A DNA stretch of 64,000 bases, from contig VHIT02000002.1 in assembly GCA_009768925.2 (NCBI GenBank), positions 310,001 to 374,000 on the forward strand, written 5' to 3'. Below are positions 30,832 to 40,125 of the stretch, piece by piece. The notes under the pieces are model-generated. The model searched no databases and was not told the DNA's origin. It worked only from the letters and a program-made list of their open reading frames with translations. Origin of the DNA: Cryptosporidium bovis. Taxonomy: Eukaryota; Apicomplexa; Conoidasida; Eucoccidiorida; Cryptosporidiidae. Position 1 is the first letter of the stretch. Every line of letters begins with the position of its first letter. The translations under genes and the position numbers were made by a program.

Positions 30832-31428
30832 TATTTTTAATTTGTCTTTAAAACTCCACCCTTATTAATTATTTTTCCTATTCACACACTAATTTTAATT
30901 TACTTTCTTTCCACTACTATCTTTCTCATACATGTACTTTATCCTCAAATTTCAGAATATTAAATATGCATGTACATGCAATTTCCCATACTTTGCACCT
31001 CTCCACCGCCCCACTTTTATTTCTATTGGAGCACCAAAAATAAATATAATTGCCAAATTGAAACAAAGAATCTTTTTGTAACTCAATTCACCTCCTATTC
31101 TCTGTGTTTTAACTTTTCTTTTTCGGCCTTTTGCTACATGTCCACCAGTCACCTCTTCCAAATGTTTAATAAATTAGAAAATCGAAAACTTTGTTTCACT
31201 CATTATATCTGTTTCATTATGTTTAATACTAAAATTTAGGTTGTACTTAATTCTTATAACTTTTATGTGTCTATCAGTCGGCCTTTCATTGGCACTGTTT
31301 TTGTACTTCATATTCCGCAATATTTACCTTCAGACAACTGGCATTTTCCCGCAGACTTGAAAAATTATTTTTAAATTTATGCTGAGGTAATATTCACTAA
31401 TATAAATGAAAAATTACCCCTCCTAAAG
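30832..31428. other. divergent intergenic region, 597 bp
   Basis: Shared upstream region of DMC1 (minus) and prefoldin 1 (plus). It holds TATGCATGTACATGC at 30965-30979 (about 135-150 bp from DMC1) and TTTTCCCGC at 31344-31352 (76 bp from prefoldin). An 89-codon frame at 30970 shows no family features. Confidence 0.55.
31344..31352 (-). promoter_or_regulatory. E2F-like GCGGGAAAA (minus orientation)
   Basis: TTTTCCCGC on the plus strand, 76 bp upstream of the prefoldin 1 ATG. The same core, at nearly the same distance, lies upstream of H2B. Confidence 0.45.
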
Positions 31429-32062
31429 ATGGATCAACATCAAATACTTCTTCAAAACAAGATTGTAAAGACTACGTTTGCAATAAAGTCAAAGGAAGCC
31501 GCCATCCAATCTGTAAGTTGGAAAACGAGTCTCTAAATTTGCATTGTGATTTAAAAAATAATCAATTAAATTTAACTTAAATATCAGATAAGTGAACTTG
31601 AAGATGAGAAAGTGTACAGAGAAGTTTCCAGAATGTAAGTTTGCTTAATTTTATCCCATCTTTACCATCAATTTTTTTAATGTTTTTCGTGCCAACACGT
31701 TTGATACATTTACATACTCATTCGAAAAACGTCCTTATTCGCCAATAAATTTGTGATATGTAATTAAAAATGTCTCATGTTAAATTTTAATGGGCGCATT
31801 CATTGGGTTTGTTATATCCTACAACTTTGCAGGTTTATCCAACAGTCAAAATCTTCCCTCAAAATGCAACTTGAAAAAGAATTAGATGACCTAAAGGCAC
31901 TATTGAATAAAATGAAGGTATGTTCGCGGACGTTTGTTACTATAAATTCAATTTCATGAATATTATGTCACTTCAATTACATAGGCACTTGAGGCATCAT
32001 GGGAAAGTAAACAAAAGCAGGCAAATTCTCAGACCAGTTCTCAGTCTAATTCAAAATCATAA
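31429..32062 (+). CDS. PFDN1: prefoldin subunit 1, four exons
   Basis: 97 aa, built from four short exons: 31429-31512, 31588-31634, 31833-31917, 31985-32062. Introns are 75, 198 and 67 nt with GTAAGT/GTATGT donors and CAG/CAG/TAG acceptors; phases join cleanly. Exon 1 gives MDQHQILLQNKIVKTTF; exons 2-3 give DEKVYREVSRMFIQQSKSSL, which matches the beta-prefoldin core (VGRMFILQSKE in the human protein); exon 3 ends with a coiled-coil helix LDDLKALLNKMK; exon 4 ends Ser/Gln-rich. Prefoldin hexamers hand nascent actin and tubulin to the TRiC chaperonin. Coiled-coil ends flank a short beta-hairpin, as in the family. Confidence 0.85.
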
Positions 32063-33054
32063 AAATATAGTTGTTGAAAACACTATTCCTATCCACAATA
32101 AACTAATAATGTTAAGTCCATTTAATATCAATTTGTCTTTATCTCAATCGAACTTAGTTTCCATGTAATTTAACAATAAATACATCTCTTCATGCAACAT
32201 CTTTTCTTAATCGATTATTTGTATTAATTCAAACATAAATTTATGTTTTAACTATCTTTGCTTTCCCTAACACAATTAATAATAAACAATTTAAATTGCA
32301 CCTTAAATCTCCCGGTCAAGAGTAAATGCTTTATCGCACTCTGAGTGAATATTGATTTTCCTAGACAACGAATTAGAAGGGAAACTATCCATCCTTGAAA
32401 CCGCCCCCACATCCTAAAAACAGCACAAATGGACACTAAACTCACTAAAAACATAAAGTATTGGTTCCTTCAACAAGTATAGGAATATAACAGTAACACT
32501 AGAGATGAACAATGGAAAACGATTAAAGAGAAAATACTGAACTAAATAACAATTATTTGAACTGTCAGTAATCCAAAAGTAGATATTGGAAACCCCATCT
32601 CTTGAAAACAAGGAAGATATATACAGACATTCTGACCCGAGTTCGTTAAAGTAACAAAATCAAGTCATTAAACGAATGTACATACCCGGCTCGTGCCGTA
32701 CCCTGAAATCGTTAGTGTATCTAGTTCAAATTAAAATTCAAATCTATACACAGAATCGTTAATGGTTGTGGCAAGTAAGAGAGCATAATCACTTTCACAA
32801 GTACTGGAATCACAATCCTTTGAGAATAAGGGAACAGAGTAAATTCCAATGCTAGTGCTCTCTTTTACAAACAAATCAATGAATAAAAATGTTAATTATT
32901 AAGCACAAACAAGTTCTAGGCCAGAAATTACTTCGCTAGTGTACTCTCGTATTATTCGCCATGCTAACATTTTTTAATTATATCACTTCCCATCATTGCA
33001 TCTTAAGAAAACCATCAACCAAGTCCTTAACTAGTATTATCGAGGCGTCACAAA
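32063..33054. other. convergent intergenic region, 992 bp
   Basis: Between the 3' ends of prefoldin 1 and H2B. No convincing gene. It holds a nested GC-rich hairpin at 32671-32713 (listed below). Short frames on the minus strand (32248-32611) have no family features. Confidence 0.5.
32671..32713. other. nested hairpin in an AT-rich gap
   Basis: Outer arms AACGA/TCGTT, middle arms GTAC/GTAC, and inner CGGC-TCGT-GCCG form one nested stem. This is a local GC peak between two 3' ends. It may be part of an unannotated RNA or simply chance; I match it to no known RNA family. Confidence 0.3.
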
Positions 33055-33450
33055 TTATGCAGAAGCAGACGTGTATTTGGTGACTGCCTTTGTTCCTTCT
33101 GAAACTGCGTGTTTTGAGAGCTCACCCGGGAGCATAAGTCTAACAGAAGTTTGAACTTCTCTGCTAGAAAGGGTTCTCTTCTTGTTGTATTGAACCAACT
33201 TAACAGCCTCGGCAGAAAGACGGTCAAAAACATCATTAATAAAGGAGTTCATGATGCTCATGCTTTTCTTGCTGATACCTGTTTCTGGGTGTACTTGTTT
33301 CAAAACCTTGTAAATGTAAAGCGCAAAGGATTCTGTTCTCTTGCGTCTTTTCCTCTTTCCACCGTCTGCAGGGGACTTTCCTGCAGTCTTCTTCGCTGCT
33401 TGTTGTTTCTGAGCAGGTCCTTTAATTGATTTTCCACTTTTTCCTGACAT
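33055..33450 (-). CDS. histone H2B
   Basis: 131 aa, ATG 33450 ([11 protein letters not shown]); the longer frame upstream of it is not histone-like. Basic Lys-rich tail to about residue 38, then the histone fold: [39 protein letters not shown], the [20 protein letters not shown] helix pair and the conserved end [13 protein letters not shown]. Core nucleosome component. A GCGGGAAAA site lies 75 bp upstream, consistent with S-phase-type control, which is inference. Confidence 0.97.
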   Translation of the reverse strand: MSGKSGKSIKGPAQKQQAAKKTAGKSPADGGKRKRRKRTESFALYIYKVLKQVHPETGISKKSMSIMNSFINDVFDRLSAEAVKLVQYNKKRTLSSREVQTSVRLMLPGELSKHAVSEGTKAVTKYTSASA

Positions 33451-33524
33451 GGCGATTTCTTTTACCAAAATATTAACTCTGTGATTATATTTGCGGACCA
33501 AACTTTTATTTTCACAAGTGGAAA

Positions 33525-33535
33525 TTGCGGGAAAA
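33525..33535 (+). promoter_or_regulatory. E2F-like TTGCGGGAAAA
   Basis: Located 75 bp upstream of the H2B ATG. E2F sites upstream of histone genes are classical in other eukaryotes. Confidence 0.5.
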
Positions 33536-33807
33536 TATCTGCCTGTATTTTTACTTATTTTTTATTAACCCATTTACCCACATTCATCTTATATCTACTA
33601 TTACATGTTTATGTCTACTATTCATTTATTATTATAATTAAATGCATGTACTTTTTGTATTACATTACATAACTATATATTTTTTTCTCAAATGCAATAT
33701 TTTGATGAATTTATTTGTCCACATGCAAATTATTTATGACAACTATCAGTAATACTACCTAGTGCGTAATAGGTGATATAACATTAGTTTTATGTGATAA
33801 AATTAAT

Positions 33808-33821
33808 GGGGGGGGGGGGNN
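33808..33821. other. 12-G homopolymer and 2-N assembly gap
   Basis: G run at 33808-33819 followed by NN at 33820-33821. These are the only ambiguous bases in the window. The join between the H2B side and the ThrRS side may be imperfect. Confidence 0.95.
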
Positions 33822-33838
33822 TATGTTTACTTCTTACA

Positions 33839-34190
33839 TTACATCGCACAGAACGAACCAGCATGGGTGCTACGCCACTAGTCCTGTGTTATGTAAATAG
33901 GTAGTGATGTTTCTTCTTGTTGATGAATAACGTAAGTGGTGGCACTGAGGTTAGGTAACTGTTTTGTTTACTCCCCATCCCTCCTCTCAAGTAGTGGTCA
34001 GTAGTGTTTTAGGATTATTTCGGATTTGTGTCTACCCTTTGGAAATTTTTTGTTTCTTCCGAAGTAGAGTCGGTTAACTTGATGCAGATGTGTTATATTT
34101 TACAAATGCAGGAGAATAGGTAGCTGGTAACAAGAACGCGACCTACTTGCTCGGTGGGAGAGGTGGTATACCGAGGATAATGGACGGGTT
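33839..34190 (+). ncRNA. candidate structured non-coding RNA (unassigned)
   Basis: Arms TTACATCGCACAG (33839-33851) and CTGTGTTATGTAA (33884-33896) pair over 13 positions with one mismatch and one G-U, enclosing AGCA-TGGG-TGCT. Farther on, CTCGGT...ACCGAG forms a second perfect 6-bp stem near 34150-34176. The segment is GC-richer than flanking DNA and has no coding frame. I cannot match it to RNase P, MRP, SRP, U-snRNA or telomerase RNA from visible motifs. Strand and ends are guesses. Confidence 0.3.
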
Positions 34191-34585
34191 TGTTTAAATA
34201 AAAACAGCAGTTGTTTATCAAGACGAAAAAATAGAAGTAGAGACGATTTTGTGTTTATCAATCATTCCCTTGTGCTAAATGACTGAATTTCGTTTTAAAG
34301 ATACCTCCAAGGATCAATGTTCGAATTGTGCGGTAATGTGAGATTAAAACCTCCGGAACGCCAAAATTGGTCAGATAAACTAATGCTGTGGTGAGACAAA
34401 TATTAGAGATAAATTAAGTTTAATATTGATATTTATCGTAAATTTTCAAAAATTTGACTTGCTATCTTACTTTGTAGATCAGTTTTTCAATAGTGTATCG
34501 TATATATCATTAAGGTGAATTAATATTTGGATTTTCTTTCAAACCAAGGTTTTGCATCTAACTTTAATTTGTAAGACGAATAAGG

Positions 34586-36898
34586 ATGGAAGCTAAAAGA
34601 ATTCAACAAGGAACTGAAAGAAGTCTCTCTATTGTAGGAAAAATAGGAGGCGAATTCAAAGTACAAAAGAAGCCAGAATTTGTTGAAAGACGTCTCTCAA
34701 TTTTTAAAGCCTTGTACGAGAGGCAGAATGCACTGTTAAAAGAGAAAGCCTCCAAAAATGAGGCAATAAAGATCACTCTTCAAGGTGGTGATAAGAAAGA
34801 TGGAGTTAAGTTTCAAACAACTCCAATGGATATAGCAAAGCAAATATCAAAAAAACTATCGGAAAGTTGCATTGTTGCAAAAGTTAAATATTCTTCTCTG
34901 GATGTTGTTGAGGATGAAATTAAGGGCATCGAAGATGATGAGGTTGAACAAGCCGATCAAGATGTAAAAGAGAGTGAATGCTGTGGATCTGAATTCAATA
35001 ACAAGAACTGGAGACTATGGGATGCAAATCGTCCTCTTGAAGGCAACTGCGAATTATTGATTTTGACATTTGATTCAAAAGAGGGACGTGGTGTCTTTTG
35101 GCACTCATCCTCTCACGTTCTGGGGCAGTGCTTGGAAAATGAGTATGGTGCTCAGGTTACAATAGGACCAGCCCTGGATCCAGGTTTTTACTATGATTCT
35201 TACATGGGCACCCATAGCGTAAGCAACACTGAATATTCAATGTTGGAGAACTGCGCCAAGAGTATTGCTTCTGATAAACAAGTGTTTGAAAGACTTGAGT
35301 GTAGCAAGGAGGAGGCTCTTGACTTATTCAGAGATAATCCATTCAAATTGGCTCTTATCACCTCAAAAATTCCAGAAAATGCTAAAACAACAGTTTATAG
35401 GTGTGGGTCATTTGTAGACTTGTGCACGGGTCCACATATTCCTCATACCGGGTTGATAAAGGCCTTTAAAATAATGAAGAATTCGGGTTGCAATTGGCTT
35501 GGAAATACCGAAAACGATGCTTTGCAACGAGTTTATGGTGTATCTTTTCCAGATAAAAAGGAATTGGATGAGTACGTCCATATGTTAGAGGAGGCAAAAA
35601 AGAGGGATCATCGTCTACTCGGCTCTAATTTGAATCTCTTTTTCTTCGACCCAAGTGTCTCTCCAGGATCCTGTTTTTGGCTCCCAGCAGGAGCCAAAAT
35701 GTACAATAAATTGATTGAATTTATTAGAAACGAATACAGAATCAGAGACTTTACCGAGGTAATTACTCCAAACATATTTAGCTGTGATCTTTGGAAAACT
35801 TCAGGTCACTATTTTGCCTACAAGGAAGACATGTTCCTATTCGAGGTTGAAAAGAAGGAATGGGGTCTAAAGCCGATGAATTGTCCGGGGCACTGCATAA
35901 TGTTTAAGTATATGAATCCCTCTTATAAACAACTTCCTATTAAACTAGCGGACTTTGGTGTATTACATAGGAACGAGTTTTCTGGAGCTCTTAATGGCCT
36001 AACTAGGGTAAGAAGATTTCAACAAGATGATGCCCACATCTTTTGTGCTCCCGAACAGATACAAGAGGAGGTATTCAAGGCGCTTGACTTTCTCTTCTTC
36101 ATCTATGGCCAGCTTGGGTTCAAGTTTGATCTCTTCCTCAGCACGATGCCGAAAGAACACCTTGGTACAGAAGAGCAGTGGAAAGAGGCAGAGGACTCTT
36201 TAAAGGAGGCTCTTGACAAAACAGGCAGAAATTGGAAGATAAATCCCGGAGATGGAGCTTTTTATGGCCCAAAAATCGATATTATGCTTTGGGATGCTCT
36301 CAATAGGCAACATCAGTGTGGAACAATCCAGTTAGACTTCCAACTTCCAATTAGGTTTAATTTGCAGTACAGAACCGACGAGTCAACTGCCTCCAATAAT
36401 TGTGATAGCGATAACTCTGATACAGACAAACAGCAACCAGTTGCGGTTACTAATGACTCCCCAGATGCCGTCAAACAAGGTTTTAAAAGGCCAGTCATCA
36501 TCCACAGGGCCATTTTAGGTAGTGTGGAGAGGATGTCCGCTGTTATCTTAGAGCACACAGCTGGAAAACTCCCATTTTGGCTTTCACCGAGGCAAGCCAT
36601 AGTGCTCTCTATCTCAGAGAAAACCATTGAATACGCAAAATCGATCGAAAGAGAGCTCAACAGAAGGGGATTTGACGTTTCTGGTAACTACAGCGGAGCA
36701 ACTATCAATAAGAAAATACGCGAATCTCAGCTTCTTCAGTGGAACTACATGCTCGTCATAGGCGAGAACGAAGTTAAAGACAAGAAGATCACAGTCCGTT
36801 GTAGAGACACAACTGTTCCCCAAGAAGTCTTGACTCTTGAGGAACTCATCTCCAAGTTTTCCTCAATGGGGTTCCCCTCCAGTCAAGCCAATCCTTAA
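34586..36898 (+). CDS. threonyl-tRNA synthetase
   Basis: 770 aa, ATG 34586. Charges tRNA-Thr and edits mis-acylated Ser. Domains: N-terminal extension; TGS-like segment (about 60-115); editing domain with HSSSH (about 172-176) and CGSFVDLCTGPH; class II core with zinc ligands in MNCPGHC, DDAHIF and IHRAILGS; motif 2 LHRNEFSGALNGLTRVRRF; motif 3 GSVERM; C-terminal anticodon domain from about 665. Odd: an acidic/Asn/Ser-rich insert (about 597-628) between QYRTDE and the KRPVIIHRAIL strand, absent from typical ThrRS, and an acidic spacer (about 115-135) between TGS and editing domains. No transit peptide is evident, so cytosolic. Confidence 0.95.
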   Translation: MEAKRIQQGTERSLSIVGKIGGEFKVQKKPEFVERRLSIFKALYERQNALLKEKASKNEAIKITLQGGDKKDGVKFQTTPMDIAKQISKKLSESCIVAKVKYSSLDVVEDEIKGIEDDEVEQADQDVKESECCGSEFNNKNWRLWDANRPLEGNCELLILTFDSKEGRGVFWHSSSHVLGQCLENEYGAQVTIGPALDPGFYYDSYMGTHSVSNTEYSMLENCAKSIASDKQVFERLECSKEEALDLFRDNPFKLALITSKIPENAKTTVYRCGSFVDLCTGPHIPHTGLIKAFKIMKNSGCNWLGNTENDALQRVYGVSFPDKKELDEYVHMLEEAKKRDHRLLGSNLNLFFFDPSVSPGSCFWLPAGAKMYNKLIEFIRNEYRIRDFTEVITPNIFSCDLWKTSGHYFAYKEDMFLFEVEKKEWGLKPMNCPGHCIMFKYMNPSYKQLPIKLADFGVLHRNEFSGALNGLTRVRRFQQDDAHIFCAPEQIQEEVFKALDFLFFIYGQLGFKFDLFLSTMPKEHLGTEEQWKEAEDSLKEALDKTGRNWKINPGDGAFYGPKIDIMLWDALNRQHQCGTIQLDFQLPIRFNLQYRTDESTASNNCDSDNSDTDKQQPVAVTNDSPDAVKQGFKRPVIIHRAILGSVERMSAVILEHTAGKLPFWLSPRQAIVLSISEKTIEYAKSIERELNRRGFDVSGNYSGATINKKIRESQLLQWNYMLVIGENEVKDKKITVRCRDTTVPQEVLTLEELISKFSSMGFPSSQANP

Positions 36899-37370
36899 GG
36901 GATTGATTTTGTTCAATCTTTAACATTAATCAGTGCACATTACCAATAACCGGGTACCACTTCTTCTACCCACGTCTCCTCTCAAACTTTGGACCTTGAT
37001 TATCCCCACACTCCAACATGTAATTTCTGCACTATCCATTATTTATATCTTCCACATGAAATGTATTAGTACGTTGTGGCGCCTATTTGATTTCTTTAAT
37101 AGATGGACATGGAAGTATTGTGTGTGGGTTGTTGTGGAACATAAGTTTCTTGTCTGTGCATAGTTGTCTATTTTATTCATTCAACTGGTTCCGTTGTTTC
37201 ATAGTTTATTTTAAATCATTGTCTCCTTCCCTCTCTTTTTTCCCTTTCTTGAGGGTTTTCTTCAAACTGAGACCGAGAATCTTTTCTTTTTTCTCTTAGA
37301 AGCAACAGTAAGACATCACCATAGGTAGTAAACCCGGGGACGATACTTTTCCAATAATTGAATCTTGCAG
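36899..37370. other. intergenic, 472 bp
   Basis: Between ThrRS and the 99-aa gene, same strand. It holds TGGCGCC at 37077-37083, 288 bp upstream of the next ATG. No gene. Confidence 0.5.
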
Positions 37371-37827
37371 ATGTCACCATCTAAACAAGAGAGTAAAGGG
37401 GCGTGTGTGATGGTTTTTGAGAAAATCCTCGACGGGCTTGGTGTAAGTTACTTCTTTTGGGATAGTCTAGTCAAAAAACTTCTTTGACATTAATACCACC
37501 AATGTAGTGGCTGACCGTTAATACTGATTACATAAATGTCGACATCCCGTACAAACAACTAAAAATTTTCGTGATGACTGTTTCATTCATTATTATTAGA
37601 TATTGGGTTCCCAGTTCAGGACGGCTTACATAGCCACTTCGGAGGTTGTAAAGGGAAGTGTGTATCCAATGAAGGAGAATTGCATTAGGAGGTATTCCGA
37701 GGCAAATCCCACTTGGGAGAATATTGGAAGTAAAACGAGTTTACCGAATAATGAAATACCGACTTTTACAGAAAATAAGGCAACTGAATCCTTATTCTCC
37801 CAATCAAGTTACAGATCGAGATTTTAG
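37371..37827 (+). CDS. small unknown protein (99 aa), two exons
   Basis: Function not recognised. Exon 1 (37371-37442) encodes 24 residues ending EKILDGLG; a 157-nt intron (GTAAGT...TTATTAG) is followed by exon 2 (37600-37827) starting ILGSQFRTAYIATSEVV. Phases match and the join falls inside an amphipathic segment. The protein has GSVYPMKENCIRRY and a Ser-rich tail ending SSYRSRF. No membrane segment or signal peptide. A GCAG directly precedes the ATG, so an additional 5' exon cannot be excluded. The clean splice signals support a real gene. Confidence 0.65.
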
Positions 37828-38178
37828 TTCAATTGTATTTTTCAAACGAATAACTCAGTTTTAAATCGAGATTGATTTCCGAGAGTTGTTGGTACTGATG
37901 AGTTGAGATTTATTATAGTGATACTTTTTTTCTTATGTTCTAATTTTAAATAGGTAAGTAAATACTATCAAGTTAAATACGGTAATATTTAAAAAAAAAC
38001 CAAACGTACTTAACCTTTTCCTATTTATATTCTATTTAGAGATAACTCCAATTTTGTATTACGATCTAAATAAGTAGAGGCATCAGCACTAGTAAATAGA
38101 AACTTAGAACCGTAATAATTCATATGTTTCATGAATTAATCCACAAGATTGTCCACATCGATCTTTACATTAACATTT
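37828..38178. other. convergent intergenic region, 351 bp
   Basis: Between the 3' ends of the 99-aa gene and NTH1. AT-rich; nothing recognised. Confidence 0.5.
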
Positions 38179-39561
38179 CTATTCCTCTTTACCTTCATCT
38201 TCATAGTACACTTTTATCTTGTCCTTTTTTCCCTGTTTCCTTCCAAAATTGCAGTAATTGGCTATCGAACATTCTGAACACTTTAATATGCTAGTTAGAC
38301 TTTTCCGTTGAAACTGGAGTGACTATTCACAACCGGCTCAGATGTTGAAAAATAACTTCTTATCCTCTGGTTAGCTTACCTTTGGTCCTATTGGTTTACA
38401 AATGGTTTGGCCAAATCCGACAAATACCCTATTTATCTCATTCCAGTATTTCCTTAAATTAAAGTATTAATGATGGCCCTTATAATCACGCTAATTAATT
38501 TAATAACCTACCTTTGTAGTCTCCTTTCCATCTCCTTTTCAGTCTCCAACGGAGTTGTTGTTTTTATCCACCCAATTCTATTAAAAATTCTATGCATATG
38601 GGTATCTACAGAAATCCCAACTACAATCCCAAATCCCTAAAATAAGAGACAATTTTATTGTTATTACTATTTTTACCTTTTACCACATTAATTAACTCAC
38701 AGTTTGTAGTATTAAATTTGCCATTTTAGGTCCAATCCCTGGAAGCTTCACTAATTGTTCATATTTGTCTGGAACTCTTCCAGAGTAATTTTCAATAAGT
38801 ATTTTTGATATTTCTTTTAAATTTTTGGCCTTCGTATTATAAAACCCAACGCCATATAACAACTCCCTCAGAGATTCTACGCTTATGTCATTAATTGATT
38901 TTGGAGTTAGCCCATATTCTATTAATCTATTCATACAACTAAATGTAACTTGATCTTTTGTTTGACTTGACAAAAAAGCCGCGACCAACACGTGAAATCT
39001 CTGAAAACAATTCAGGTTATTCAGTATTTTGACTTCTTACTTGATTCTTTTTCAAAAGAAAACTTAATCGAGAAACTTACCCATTCATCCTCTGGTAATG
39101 TCCTATTTGCTATAATAGGGTTAAAAGTTATATATCAATCATTTTAAACGCATAAATTTTATACCTAAATGTACAGGCAATTAACTGAACAAAACTTACC
39201 GAAAGATTCACATCCAAATTCGTCAACAGGTGCATTTCCCTTAGAATTTCATATAAAATTAAATAAATTCGGCAATTTAATTATCCCAGGAATTAATTTG
39301 TATCACAATATTAAATAAAAGTAATTTAATTAATATTAGAAACGTACTTTTTCCCTCATTGAAATCACCTCTAACAACATTAATTGCCAGTTGCATTTAT
39401 TAAAAAATTGGCAAAATGAAAATTGTAGCAATTGAAAACTGTTTTTCTGTATTATAAAAAAGATCTGAAACATTACCTCCCCATATCAAATCAAAATTTT
39501 CAAGACTATCATCATTACTGTTATTGCTCCTCTTTTTTTTATTCTTAGAGGCCAAACTCAT
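38179..39561 (-). CDS. NTH1: endonuclease III homologue NTH1, eight exons
   Basis: Bifunctional DNA glycosylase/AP lyase for oxidised pyrimidines; 258 aa after joining. Exons (transcript order): 39477-39561, 39348-39370, 39200-39239, 39081-39109, 38701-39000, 38512-38636, 38380-38452, 38179-38280; seven GT-AG introns of 59-108 nt. Joined text follows the family: [36 protein letters not shown], helix-hairpin-helix [13 protein letters not shown] with catalytic Lys, VDTHMHR with catalytic Asp, [10 protein letters not shown], and the 4Fe-4S ligands spaced C-x6-C-x2-C-x5-C across exons 7 and 8. The Lys-rich N-terminus (SKNKKKRS) may be a nuclear signal. Exon 2 is only 23 nt. Such fragmentation is unusual in this intron-poor lineage. 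Confidence 0.92.
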
Positions 39562-40125
39562 TATAACACACAATGCAAATTATGCGAAAACCAAATACGC
39601 CTCCTTCGCAAAGTTGGTCTCCTTTTAAAGGAAGCAATCTTTATTTTAATTATTATGAAACTACGAAGTTATTTATTTGCTTTGTCTCTAAATATTTGTT
39701 TTCCAAAGTTGATAACACAAAAGTATTATTGCGGTAGAAAATATAATAGTTATAATTAACCACTCTCTACAATCTCCTTATGTATAAATACAAGCATACA
39801 AATTTATAATGTATATATATGCATTATATATTTGTCTTAAAATATTTGTATTTCAATTTTATAGTTAGTACAAAATGTAATAATGGTATAAAATTAATTT
39901 CCTTGTGCTTCATGCACCTATTTGTGTTATGTATAAATACGCTACTATTTCATTAATAGTCCAATTATATAATATGTTATGCTATATAAAATACCTAGAG
40001 ATACATTCACAACCTCTTTTTCTTTCTTTTTGACCTCGATTGTCTTTGAATATTATTTTAATTGTATTAGTCTATTCTTATTTAAAGAAAAAAATAACAT
40101 ACTGATGTTAAATTAACCATTAAAA
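39562..40125. other. intergenic, 564 bp
   Basis: NTH1 upstream region and 3' flank of the LCCL gene. Very AT-rich (repeated ATAT/TTTAT). No gene or strong motif. Confidence 0.5.

Larger units (their letters stand above)
33451..34585. other. intergenic, 1135 bp, with assembly gap and structured segment
   Basis: Upstream of both H2B (minus) and ThrRS (plus). It contains an E2F-like site, a 12-G run, two N bases, and directly after them a ~350-bp segment that is visibly less AT-rich than its surroundings and rich in possible stems. No coding frame over 70 codons with an ATG was found. Confidence 0.6.

Noticed and set aside
30970-31239. 89-codon frame in the DMC1/prefoldin spacer
   Set aside because: Has an ATG but is aromatic-rich with no pattern; lies in a divergent promoter region.
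33151-33429. 92-codon plus-strand frame
   Set aside because: Antisense shadow of histone H2B.
39372-39470. Alternative longer NTH1 exon 2 reaching back through NWQLMLLEV
   Set aside because: The frame is open, but its phase does not join exon 1; the 23-nt exon beginning AGGTGATT joins perfectly.
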